NCBI GenBank assembly: GCA_023846275.1
Contig: JAIUJO010000164.1
Location: 310,001-374,000 of the forward strand
Source of the DNA: Vanilla planifolia
Taxonomy: Eukaryota > Streptophyta > Magnoliopsida > Asparagales > Orchidaceae
DNA length: 64,000 nucleotides
Direction of reading: 5' to 3'
Positions 1 through 12,147 of the stretch are shown piece by piece. The notes beneath the pieces were generated by a model. It did not search any database. It saw nothing but the letters and a program-made list of their open reading frames with translations, and was not told where the DNA came from. Each line of letters begins with the position of its first letter. Within the stretch, counting starts at the first letter, position 1. A program made the translations under genes and the position numbers.

Positions 1-2792
1 ATAAGAAGTTATTGTTTTAGTCTTAAGTATATATTAATGTTGAATGAGATAAATTAATGGAATCTAATTTGAGCAAATCAAAGTGATGTAATTGGCATAT
101 GAGATGAGATTTAGAGTAACATAGTATTATAGCAAAATCAACACAAAATATTTCAAGAAATGTGATAATTACACTGCTAAGCAACAAACAAAGATACCAA
201 GGAGATCAAGCATAAGATCATCGATTATCAAATCTCATAATAATTGAAATGTAATGGAAAGAATGTCAAAAAAACATAAAAAATGAAATGTTTTAAAATA
301 TAAAACTAAATATTTAATTGGATAGAGATCATTAAGATAAGTCATAAGTTTTATTTTATCTCATTCACACCTTTTTTATAGTTACTAGAAATTACCAAAG
401 TAATTAAAAATAATTCCTAATAGTTGTTTTACATTAAGAGAATATATATTGACATAAAAAGAGGTAAAATAAAATAATATAACATAAATAAACCTAAGAG
501 ATGTAGGCATCACATCATAGGAAAATTAAGATTTCATTGTAATACATCCAAATCAAAGACAAAGGTTTCAAAGAATGACATAAATTCTATGTAGAAGTTA
601 CATTTGAATATACTAAAGTGATTGACTGTAATACCTATGATTATTAAATTTGGTAAAAATTTAAAGCTTTTTATAAAAGGTTAAAATGCTTGGAAGAAAT
701 AGTTTAGAAAAATAAAAATGAAGTTTTAATTCACTAGAGCTTATTAACATAAGTGAAATGATGTTTGTTCTAGATTGATTAGTCCTCATTTTGAATTGCA
801 ACAAATTATAAAAGTAAATAAGAACAAGTAAAATTAAATCATTGTTTTAATTTTACGTAAATAATTATTAGAACTATAGTAAGATAAATTGAAGAAATGT
901 ATTATAACAAAAAAATTAATGCAAGGCTCACACAAGAATAGATTTAGAGTTACATTATAATATATCAAAACAATAGAAAAACATTTAAAGAAAAAAATTA
1001 TATGGAGTTGTTTCATTCCAAGATACTAAAGTGATCATGTTCAATATCCTTAATCTTGAAATTAAGTATGAAACAAAGTGCCTTGTCAAAAATGCCAAAG
1101 CCATTGAAAATATTTTTTAATAAATATAATAACAATATTTAATTGGAAAGAGCACATTGAGATAACTCTAACAACACTTGTTTCACCTCTATTAGATCAT
1201 ATTTGTAATTATTATGAATTTTTAAAGTAAAATAGAAAAAATAGTATCAAATTATTAATTTAATACCTAGGAAAGATATATTAAACAAGAAATAAGACAA
1301 ATTGAAGGTATGATAAACAAACCAAAACAAAGCAATATAATAGTCACACAATTATGGAAAAAGGGTTGTTACATTACAACCAAATAAAAAAATATTTGAA
1401 TATTTTACATAAATTATATGGGAAATTTGAATTTTAAGATGTAAAATAAATAATTAAAAATTAAGATATCTAATAAAGAATGCAAAATCCGACAAAAAAA
1501 TATTTTAAATAATATAAAAATAAATATCATACTAGACAAAGAACATCAAGATAAGTCTAACGATGTTTGTTTTATCTTGATTAGATCATATTTAGAATTA
1601 CTACAAGTCACAAAAGTAAATTAGCATAAATAATATAGCAAAATAATGAAATTAGAGTGATGTAAAGGTAACATGCAAGGAGAATTTATGTTATATTATA
1701 ATATAACTAGTTCATAATGAAAATTTCAAATAATTGAGATAAATAGTCTAAAAACGTTTCTTTCTGCGAAACTAAGGAGATTGATGGTAACATTCTAGAT
1801 TGAAAAATCAAGCATTAATTGAAACATTTCATATTGACTAACACAAAAATAGAGAATAAAATTTTTGGAAATATAAAAATAAATATTTATATGCATAGAG
1901 CTTGTTAAGATAAGTCTAACAATCTTTATTTCATCTTGATTAAACCATATTTGGAATTACTATGAAGTATTATCATTAATAAGAATAAATAATATAAAAG
2001 TATTATTTTTAATTATATGTAAATACATTTTAAAGCTAAAATGTGATAAACTTTATTTATATAATAAAACACAATGAAAAAGAAGTAAAGAACAGACAAA
2101 GTCAAATTTAGAGCTGCATAATAATATAACAAAATAAAAATATTTAAAGAAATTACAAATATTATATGAAAAAGTTGCATTCCAAAATTTGAAAAAGATT
2201 GGGAGGAATATTCTCGATTATGAAATCATCCACAAATAATTATATCTTGTAAATGATGCAACTATCATAAAAAGAATAAAATGAATATTTACTTTCTTAA
2301 AGCTCATCAAGATTAAACATTATTTGTTTCATCTTGATAGGACCATTTCGTAGAAATACTACAAATTTCAAGACTAAATAAGTATAAGTAACAATAAATT
2401 ATTTTTTTAATGTTATGTAGATAAACATTAAAATTTTAATTTGATAAATTGAAGTAGTATAACATCAACAGATAAATGCAATATTTAGAAATGATTTAGA
2501 GTTACATAATAAAATAACCTTATCAAAATAAGACCTCTAAAAAATAATATAAATTATACAATTAATTTAAATTGCAAAATTCTTCGGAGATCATGTGTAA
2601 CATCCTTGATTACCATATTAGATGCAAATTAAAATGTCTCATAAAACATTCTTAAACCCTAAAAAATTAGATACCTTAAAAAAGTAAAATGTATCTTTTG
2701 TTGGATATAGCTTTTGAAGATGACACCAATGACATTATTTATGGTCCATCAAACTCAATCTAAAATACTATGAATTATCATATTAAATTTAC

Positions 2793-2845
2793 ATACATTA
2801 AAATATATTATTATTTGAAAATTGAGTAAATATATTTTAATGTAT
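2793..2845. repeat. 17-bp inverted repeat (foldback) in a left-arm monomer
   Basis: Positions 2,793-2,809 and 2,829-2,845 are perfect reverse complements, 17 bases each, around a 19-base centre. The core of the stem is TACATTAAAATATA. It lies where the consensus has 'aagtaaatatatattaaagc', so one arm seems to be an inverted copy of the normal sequence. Made only of A/T-rich bases, it may have arisen by a small template switch. Confidence 0.6.
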
Positions 2846-5800
2846 AAATTAGAATAGTTTAAATAATAAAATATAAGAAAACAAAATTCATATAAATATC
2901 ATGGGAGATGTGAATTGATATTTCATAATAACATAAAAAAGTAAAAGTGAAAACTTTTAAAAATATGACAAATTATATAGGAAATTATATTCCAAGACAC
3001 TAAGGTGATCGAGGGTAACATTCTCAATCATCAAATCATGTTAGAATAGAAAAGTGTTGTGAAGCATTTAACACATGAAGAAAGTAAAATATCTAAAAAT
3101 AATAAAAAAATTTAGTTGGATAGACATCGTCAAAACTAGTTTAATGACATTTATTTCTTCTCAATAAAACCTCATTTAGAATTATAGTGAATTATCAAAT
3201 TAAATAAGAATAAATAATAATAATCTATTATTTTAATATTATGTAAAACAATATTGAAGTTAATATGTGATAAATTAAAATAATCTAATACAACCAAGTA
3301 AGGTGTATGAAGGTCCCTTGATAAAAGATTTTTATTAAGAAAGTAATATAGAGAAATTAGAACACTGATTGAGTAGAAACAAAAATAAGATAGCAACAAA
3401 TATTAAAGCTAAAATGTGATAAATTGATAAAATAAAACAATGCAAATATCAAAATAATGTAAATTTTATGTGATATAAAACTTAGATTTTCGTAGGAATA
3501 TTAAAAAATAAAAGTGAAAACTTCTAGAGAATAAGATATATTGTATTGGAAATCTACATAGATACTAAGGAGTTTTCATGCAATGTCCTCGATAGTTAAA
3601 TCACAAACTAATCACAGTGACTCATAGAATAAGTGATTACCATAGAAATTAAAACAATATAAAATATTTAAAAATATTTTGTTGTGTAGAGCTTGTCAAG
3701 ATTAAACAATGACATTCATTTTGTCTCCAACAAACCTCATTTGAAATTACACAAAATTAGAAAATTAAGTACAAATAAAATTGCAATATAAACGAATAAA
3801 AGAAATGTAAACGTAAACAAGAGGAGAATTAAAGTTATGTTGTAATATAACCAAATTGAAGCAAAACATTTGAAGAAAGAAATTAAAAGTTAAGAAATTG
3901 TTGCATTACAAAAGAGTATGCAAATCAAGTGTAAAATCCTTGACTATCAAATTAAATACAAATCTAAATAACTCGCAAGAAATGAAAATATATAACAAAA
4001 TAAAATATTTATAAAAATTAAATGCTTTTTTTGTTGAATAAAGCTCATAGGGACAAGTCCCATGAAGTTTGTTTCATCTAAGTGAGACCTAATTTGGAAT
4101 TATTACAAATTTGCAAACTAAATAATAACAAATAACCATGAATCAATATTTTAAATTTTGAGTTTGTATAAGTTATAGCTTTAAAGAGAAAAATTAATGT
4201 ATAGTAAGATAAATAAATCAAGGCAAAATAAAGTTCATATGAGATTAGATTAAAAATTTTATTATAATTTGTCTATAACATCCTTGTTTTTAAATCGGGC
4301 ATGAATAATTAGTTAGACATAACTCATCGAGATGGCTCCAACAATATTTATCTCATCCTAATCTAATAATGTTTAGAGTTACTATGAATTGCAAAATTAA
4401 AGAAATAAAAAATAAACATATTATTATTTTAATATTATACAAATAAATATTAATTTTGAAATGAGATAATTTATAAAAGTCAAGAATACAGTAAAAAAAT
4501 TTAGTAGTTGCACACGAGGAGATTTTATGTTACATTGGATTATATCAAAATCAAATCAAAATATTTGAAAAAATGAAATACATTATAATGGAAAGGTTGC
4601 ATCGAAAGATAGCAATGTGATTGAGTGTAGTACTCTCATTAGTTAAATCATTTAAAAATAAAATATGTCGAAACATATAACAAAACCCAAGATCATAAAA
4701 CATGCATAAATTTCGTGCAAAAAAAATATTTAATAAAGCATGCATAAATCCTAGAAATTAAAAAATTTTAAAATATAAAATGAATACATCATTTAATAGA
4801 GCAAATTAAGATGAGTTCAATGAAATTTCTTTCATGCCAAGAAAAAAATGTTTCAAATTACTATGATTTACTGATAAAAATATATTATTATTTTAATATT
4901 AAGTAAATATATATTAAAGTTAAAATAAGAGAAATTAAGTTATTGTAATAGAAATAAATGAAATAGATGCAAAAGGTCAAATGAGATGAGATTTATAATA
5001 ACATAGAAATATAAGTAAAACATAGCAAAATATTGAAAAAGTAAGATAAATTCTACATGAATGTTGTATATCAAGATTCTAAGTAGTATGAATGTAGCAT
5101 CCTTGACTGCTAAATTAGGCATGAATTGGGATTTCTCATAAAGCATGCAAAAACAAAGAAACTAAAAGATATTAAAAATATAAGAATAAATAAATAATAG
5201 GATAGAGCTCATTGAGATGACTAACACTATTTGTTTTGTCCTAATTAAAACTTGTTCAAAATTTCTACAAATTACTAAATTTAACGAGAAAAAAAATTGT
5301 AAGTTATTATGTTAATATTAAGTAAATATATGTTAAAGTTGAAATGAGATAAATTAAAAAAATATAATATAACCACATAAAGTGATGTAAATGTCACATA
5401 GTAAGGGGATTAGAGTTTCATAATACTTTGACAAAATCACGACATAAAATTTAACAAATATAGAGAAATTATCCACAAAAGTTGCATTCCAATATGCTAT
5501 GGAGATTGAGTGTAACATCCTAGATAAATGAATTCGATATGAATTGAAATACCCCAAAAAAATATACCGAAGCATTAGAAAATAAAATACTTTTGCAAAA
5601 TATTAAAAGTAATATTTAACTTGATAGAGCTCATTACAGTGAGTGAAATGATATTTGTTTCCTCTCAAGTGAACATTGTTTGGAATTATCATTAATAATC
5701 AATTTTAATAGGAATAAAAATTAACAAATTATTTATTTAACATTCAGCAAATATACAATGAAGCTCAAATGTAACAAATTGAAGCAATCAATACAAGAAA

Positions 5801-6740
5801 ACATAAACATTGCGAGACTCTTAAGAGAGGAGATTTAGAGTTATGTTTTAATATAACAAAATGAAAATGATAAATAAAAAAAAATGAGATGAATTGTATG
5901 GGGAGCGTCATTCCAAGATGATAAGGAGATTGAGTTTAACTTGATTATTCGCCATTTCAAGCATAAATCAAACAATATCACAAAGTATATGAAATCCCTA
6001 AAAGGAGAAATATTTAAAATTATAGAAACAAATATTTTTTTGGATAGTGCCAATGTAAAAGAGTCGAACAACATTTGCTTTGACTTAATCAGAACTTGTT
6101 TGGAACTATTACAAATTTTAAAAGTAAATCAACATAAATTTAAAAAAAAAATTTAAATTTATTTAAATTATAGCTTAAGTGAAAAATATTATAGTAAAAT
6201 AATATAACTAAATCAAAGTTATCTAAAAATCATACATTAAAAGATTTAGTGTTACATTGTAATATTGGCACATAAAAGCAAAACATTTTAAGAACAAAAA
6301 AGTTGTATCAATAAATTGCATTCCAAGATAACTAAGAGATTGAATGTAACGTCCATGATAGTCATATCATTTGTGAAGCAAAATATCTCTTAAGATGTGC
6401 CAAAACCTTTAAAAAGATAAATATTTAAAAATAGAAAGACAAACACTTGTTTTGATAGAGCATTTTGAAAAATGCCACGCCATATTTATTTCTTGTTAAT
6501 CTTACCCATTGTGTACCACATTAGGGGTTACTATGCTTGTCAAGGCAAATAGCCAGCAGTAGTAATTAATTATTATTTTTATGTTAAGTAGTTGTGTAAA
6601 AGCTAAAATGAGATAAATTAAACAAAAATAGTATAACTAGATCAAAGTGATGTATGACTCACACAAGGATAGATTCATAATTACATAATAATTTAAAAAA
6701 ATAATAGAAAAAAATTTGAAAAAATTAGATGAAATTGATT

Positions 6741-6816
6741 GGTTTTTTGTTCATGATGTATCAATTTCTTTTTTCATTCGGGTGGTGGCAATGAACCTAA
6801 TGGAGGAGAGGCATGA
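6741..6816. other. Foreign ~76 bp island inside a left-arm monomer
   Basis: The monomer is followed through 'aaaattagatgaaattgat' and picks up again at 'gggaaattgcattcc'. Between them lies a stretch absent from other units, including 'tttcattcgggtggtggcaa' and 'aatggaggagaggcatgag', much richer in G than its surroundings. It has no evident terminal inverted repeats or open frame. It could be filler DNA captured during break repair or a remnant of a small transposon. Confidence 0.65.
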
Positions 6817-9800
6817 GTGGGAAATTGCATTCCAAAATGCAAAGAAGATAGAGTGAAACATACATCATCAAAAAATGTATGAATTAAAAAGTTTCATAAA
6901 GTGTGAAAAACATATAAAGTAAAATACTTAAAAATAAAAAAATCAATTAGTTAGAACTTCTCTATCAAATCACAATGATTTTTATTAATTCTACATTAAT
7001 GCTAAATTATCTTATTGTTAAGTAAATTCATATTAATGCTTGATTATTATAAACTAATATGTTGTATTATAAAAAAATCAAATTGATCTAAATTTTGCAA
7101 GATAGGATAACAAGATATTCATATGAAAGCATGTTAAATCCATAAAAAACTAAATTATTTTAAAATCGAAAAAATAATTAGCTTATATCACACATTTAGG
7201 CTAGATAAGCAATTTTTGCTTCATCTCAATCAAACAACAATTAGAACTATTATCAATTACGAAATTAAAAATTGCAAAACAATAATAAAATTATTTTCCA
7301 CATTAAATAAATATATATTAAAATGGATAATGTAATATAAAGAAATCTATGTAAAATAATAGTTATAAGACAAAAGATATATAGTAACATGAAAATATAA
7401 TGAAATAAAAACACAATTTAAAGAAATAAGATAAATTGTAATGGAAACTTGCTTTTAAAATGCTAAGCAATTCAAGTGTTCGTTCGATTATAAAATAAAT
7501 AAATCTATAAAAAATCTAAAAAATTTATTAAAAAAACTTAATAGGATAGAGCTTATTAAGATGTCAACCATATTTGTTTAAACTCTATTTGACCTCATTA
7601 GGGATTAACTATTAATTAGGTAAGTGGAAAAGTTTGATTGTAAATAAATTATTATTTTTCATGTTAAATAGACATATGTTAAATGTAAACTTACATAAAC
7701 TAAAAAAATATAATATTACCAAAAAAAGAAATTTAAAAGTCACTATGAGGAAGTTTAGAATTATTTAGAAATACAACTAAATTAGAGAAAAAAAAAATTA
7801 AGAACTTAGGTTGTTTATGAATGTTGCATTCAAATGTAACAATGAGAATAAGAGTACTTGCTTAATCGTTAAATCAACCACAATTCAAAATGCCTTATAA
7901 AGCTAGAACAAATCCTTGAAAACCAAATACTCAAATATTTAAAAATGAATATTTAATTAGATGAAAGACAATGAGATGAGTCATTTAATATTTGCTTCAT
8001 CTTCAACAAAATTGGTTTGGATTTATGTTGAATTAATAAAATAATTAAACATAAATAATATAAATTCAGTATTTAAATATTAAGAAAAAATATATAAAAT
8101 CTTAAATGAAAAAAGCTTTTCAACTTTAATACAACCAAGTTAATGCCAAAATTTGAAGAAATGAGACAAATTATATGAGAATGTTTCAATCTATGATATT
8201 TGGGAGATTCAATGTTGCATCATAAATCATCTTATCAGATAAAAAAGTCTCCTATAAAAGATACAGAAAATTAACAAAATAAAATATTTTAAGAAAAATA
8301 TAAATATTTAATCAAATAGAGATTGTCAAGATGGCTTCGACAACATTTGTTTTGTGTAGATTAGACTTTCTTTTGACTTACAATGTATTGCAAAATTAAA
8401 TCAGAATGCATAATGTTAAATTATTATTTTAATATTAAGTAAATATATTTTAAAAATTAAATAAATTAAAGAGAAGTAACATAGCTAAATAACAACACTG
8501 TAAAGGTTGCATGATTGTATATTTAGATCCACGTAGTAATGTAACTAAATGAAAGCAAAACATTTGTTGAAATAAGAAAAACTATGTAGCCAAGTTGCAT
8601 TCTAAGATACATAAGAGATGAGTGCCGCATTATTAATCATCAAAATATTAGAAAATTAAACATTAGAAAATATTTAAATTATTATTTAACAAGTTCTAGG
8701 TCATGATGGCAAGTTTAATGTGGTTTGCTTCATCTCAATCACAGCTCATTTGAATTAATGTGAATTGTGAATTTAATAATGTTGATAAATTATAGTTATT
8801 TAATATAACCAAATAAACACAATGTAGAGGTCACATTACAGAAAGTTTGGAGGTGATGTATAATATGGCAAAAAATTGAAAAATTTGAAGAAATGAGATA
8901 ACTTGGAATAAGGGATTACTTTTTAAGATAATATGAAGAAGGTGTTTAACATCCTTTATTTTAAAATGAGATATGAGTTGATGCACATCATAATCTTTAT
9001 AGAATGCTGAAAAATAAAGCAATAAAAAAATGTACATTTAACTTTGTAGAGCTTGTTAAAATGAGTCTAACGATACTTTTTTTATCTTAATGGAAGCTAG
9101 TTTAAAATAACAATGAATTTCCTAGTAAATAAGCATAAATAATAACAAATTATTATTCTAGTATTAAGTAAATTTACATTAAAGAAAAGATAAGATAAAT
9201 TAAGGCAATATGATATAACCAAATCAATGCAATTTAAAGAAGCCACAATAGGAGATTTAGGGTTACACAGTAACATAGCAAATTCATGCAAAACATTGAA
9301 GAAAAGAAGATAAATTATATGTGAATGGTGCATCACAAAATCCTCGATTATCAAATCACTTATGACAAAAAATTTATAAACTAAGCCAAAACATTAAAAT
9401 GTAAAATATTTAAAAATATTAAAAATTATTATTTTTTAGATAGATAATGTGAGATGTGTCCAATGATGTTTATTTTGTCTTAATTGTTTGACAATTTGTG
9501 TTACTGTGAAAAATTGATGCTATTAAACAAAATAATAGTAAACAAATTTCTTAATATTAAGTAAATATATATTAAATAGAAATTGTGAGAAATTAAAGCG
9601 ATATGAAATTACCAAATTAAAGTAAAAAATTTGAAAATGTGCGATAAATAATAGGGGGAAATGTATACTAAGATACTAAGGAGATTGGGTGTAACACCGT
9701 TGATTATCAAGTTTGGCATGAATTAAAATTTTTTATAAAGCATAAAAAGCAAAGAGAACAAAATGTTTAAAACAAAAGAATTTTGAATTAGATAGTGCTC

Positions 9801-12124
9801 ATCTAGATTGGTTTAATGACATTTATATAATGTCAATTGTTCCGAGTTTGGAGTTACATTAAACTACATATTTAAATAAGCATAAATAATAATAAATTAT
9901 TATTTTAGTATTAAATATTTATAGACTAAAGATTCAATGATATAAATTGAAATAATATAATAGTATCAAATCAAAGAAATTTCATGGTCAATGTGATAGA
10001 AGATTTAAAGTTATAGAGTATTTTAACCATTTCAATGCAAAATATTATTCTCAAAGTCATTTTCTAGTTTTTCACACTTGTTATAAATAATTTAATTTCA
10101 TACATGATTTGATAGTCGAGTTTATTATTCTGAATCTCTATATTAACTTAAAAGCCTATTTTTCTATACAATTTATCTCATTTTTTTCAAATTTTTTAGT
10201 TTTATTTTGCAGTATTATTTGTAAATCTAAATTTATTTTTTGCCTTTACATCACATGGATTTAGTTATATTACATTACTTTAGTTTCTTATATTTTAACT
10301 TTGACACATCATACATAACGATAAAATAATAATTTACTATTATTAATGCTTATTTTTTTGTTGATTCATAGTAATTTGAAATGAGAAATTATCTAGATAG
10401 AAAAAAAATTTGAATCCATCTTGATTAGCTCCATGTAACTTAATATTTCTTTTACATTTTTAAAAATTATATTTTCTATTTTTTTGGCATATTTTATAAG
10501 ATATTTTAATTGTTACTTGATTTAACTCTCGAGAATTCAAATTCCAACTACATAGTATCTTGGAATGCAACTATATTAAATATTTTGTCTTATTTATTTA
10601 AATATTTTTCTTCAATTTGGTTATATTATTGTATAACTCGAACTCATCTCTTGTATCTCTTTTAAATTACTTTGATTTGGCCCTATTAAATAGTTTCAAT
10701 TTACCTCATTTCAAGCATAATATCTATTTGTACAACATAAAAATAATAATTAAGTATTATTTATGCTTTTTTAGTGTGGTCAATCATTGTCGTTGGAAAC
10801 TTGGTACAATCGAGAAGAGAAAAATATTATTAGACTTCTCTCAACAAGGTCTATCCTATTAAATATTCATTTTATATTTTTAAATATTTTCTTTGGTTTT
10901 TGGCATTCTTTGTGAGACATTATAGTTTGTGCATTATTTGATAATAAAAAAATATTGCATTATTTTTATGAAACACTAATCCACCTTTCTTGTTACATTT
11001 ACATCACTTTGATTGGGCTCTACTATATTACTACTATATTACTTCACTTTATATTATTTCAAATTTTATATAAGTTTGTTTAATATTATTTAAGAATTTA
11101 TCATTCTTTATGCATATTTTTTAATTCCTAATAATTTCAAACAATGTTTATTCAAGCAGAAATAAATGATGTTAGTCTCTACTCTGCAAGCTCTATCATA
11201 TTAAATAATCTTTTGAATACTTTAAAATTAATTTTTAATAGGCTTTGCATATTTTATGTGACATTGTTATTGTACCTAATTTTACAATTAAGAATTTTAT
11301 TCGCAATCGCCTTATTATCATGGAATCCAACTTTTCGATATAATTTATCGTATTTGTTTCACTTTTAAGCTTTATTTTTGTTGTATTACCATGTAACTCT
11401 AAACCTCTTCTTGTGTGACTTTAGCATGTCTTTGATTATGTTATATTACATTGCTTTTATTTATATAATGTTTTATTTAATAAATATCTACTAAATACTA
11501 AAATAATATTTTAAACATTATTTTTGTATATATACTTTAATAATTTTTAGTGATTTCAAATATTGTGCAATCACTATCAATGAAACATCATTGGACTAAT
11601 GTTGGCTAGATGAGTCCAACTAAATAATAATTTTGTTTTCTTTTAAATATTTTACATTCTAGTGTTTTGTCTTGATTTACTAGGATTTTTTGTTAGTAGC
11701 TGATTTAATGAACGTGGACGTTGCATGTAATCTTCTTAGTATTTGAGAATATTGTTTTACCATAAAATTGATCTCATTTCTTCAAATATTTTACTATGAT
11801 TTCTAAATATTGCCGTGAGACTTATATTCACGACTTGTGTGACAACTATATTGCTTTTTTATTAATACATTACTGACATTTTTCGTATTTTAGATTTAAA
11901 ATATGTTTATTTAATACTAAAATAAAACTTTGTTATTATTTTTGTTTTTCACATGTGTAATTCACATTAACTCAAAATGATTTTTGATCTAGACAAAACC
12001 AACATCATTAAACTCATTTTGATAAACTCTATCAAATTAAATATTTAGTCTTAAATTATAAAATAATTTACGTAATAGTTTTAAACACATTTTATGAATT
12101 ATTTTGATTTGTATCTCACTCGAT

Positions 12125-12147
12125 GATCGAGGATGTTACACTCGATC
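12125..12147. other. Best-preserved satellite dyad 2 (GATCGAG / CTCGATC)
   Basis: A perfect 7-base inverted repeat with a 9-base centre (GATGTTACA). The same site recurs once per monomer. At 41,428-41,452 the stem is 9 bases (TGATCGAGG with CCTCGATCA) around a 7-base centre. At 17,850-17,870 both arms have shifted to ATCAAG and CTTGAT. Weaker versions lie near 3,007 and 42,570. Whether it binds a protein, forms a hairpin or is only a sequence quirk cannot be told from the sequence. Confidence 0.6.

Larger units (their letters stand above)
1..10045 (+). repeat. Satellite array, left arm (~410 bp monomer, reference direction)
   Basis: About 24 head-to-tail copies of a diverged AT-rich monomer. 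The box 'gatagagctcattgagatga' or a variant recurs near 320, 732, 1144, 1531, 1892, 2297, 2701, 3116, 3682, 4034, 4314, 4795, 5202, 5622, 6043, 6454 and onward, mostly 360-420 bp apart. Each unit then runs through 'ttactatgaatta', 'aataataaattattatttt', 'gctaaaatgagataaatt', two 'atataaccaaatcaaa' boxes, 'gttgcattccaagatac', 'gagatcgagtgtaacatcc', 'catgccaaaaccctag' and 'aaatatttaaaaatat'. Neighbouring units look only about two thirds to three quarters alike, so the array is old and not recently homogenised. The long step at 3116-3682 holds a partial internal duplication (boxes at 3265 and 3414), and the short step at 4034-4314 is a shortened unit. The family is not one I recognise. Nothing else is seen here except the island at 6,741. 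Confidence 0.9.

Noticed and set aside
5841-6156. Overlapping open frames on both strands (77 and 71 codons)
   Set aside because: Both read through one satellite monomer, overlap each other, and match no family I know.
1-10045. Regular repeats as a CRISPR array or integron-like cassette array
   Set aside because: The whole ~410 bp unit repeats with diverged copies; there are no short identical repeats with unique spacers and no associated genes.
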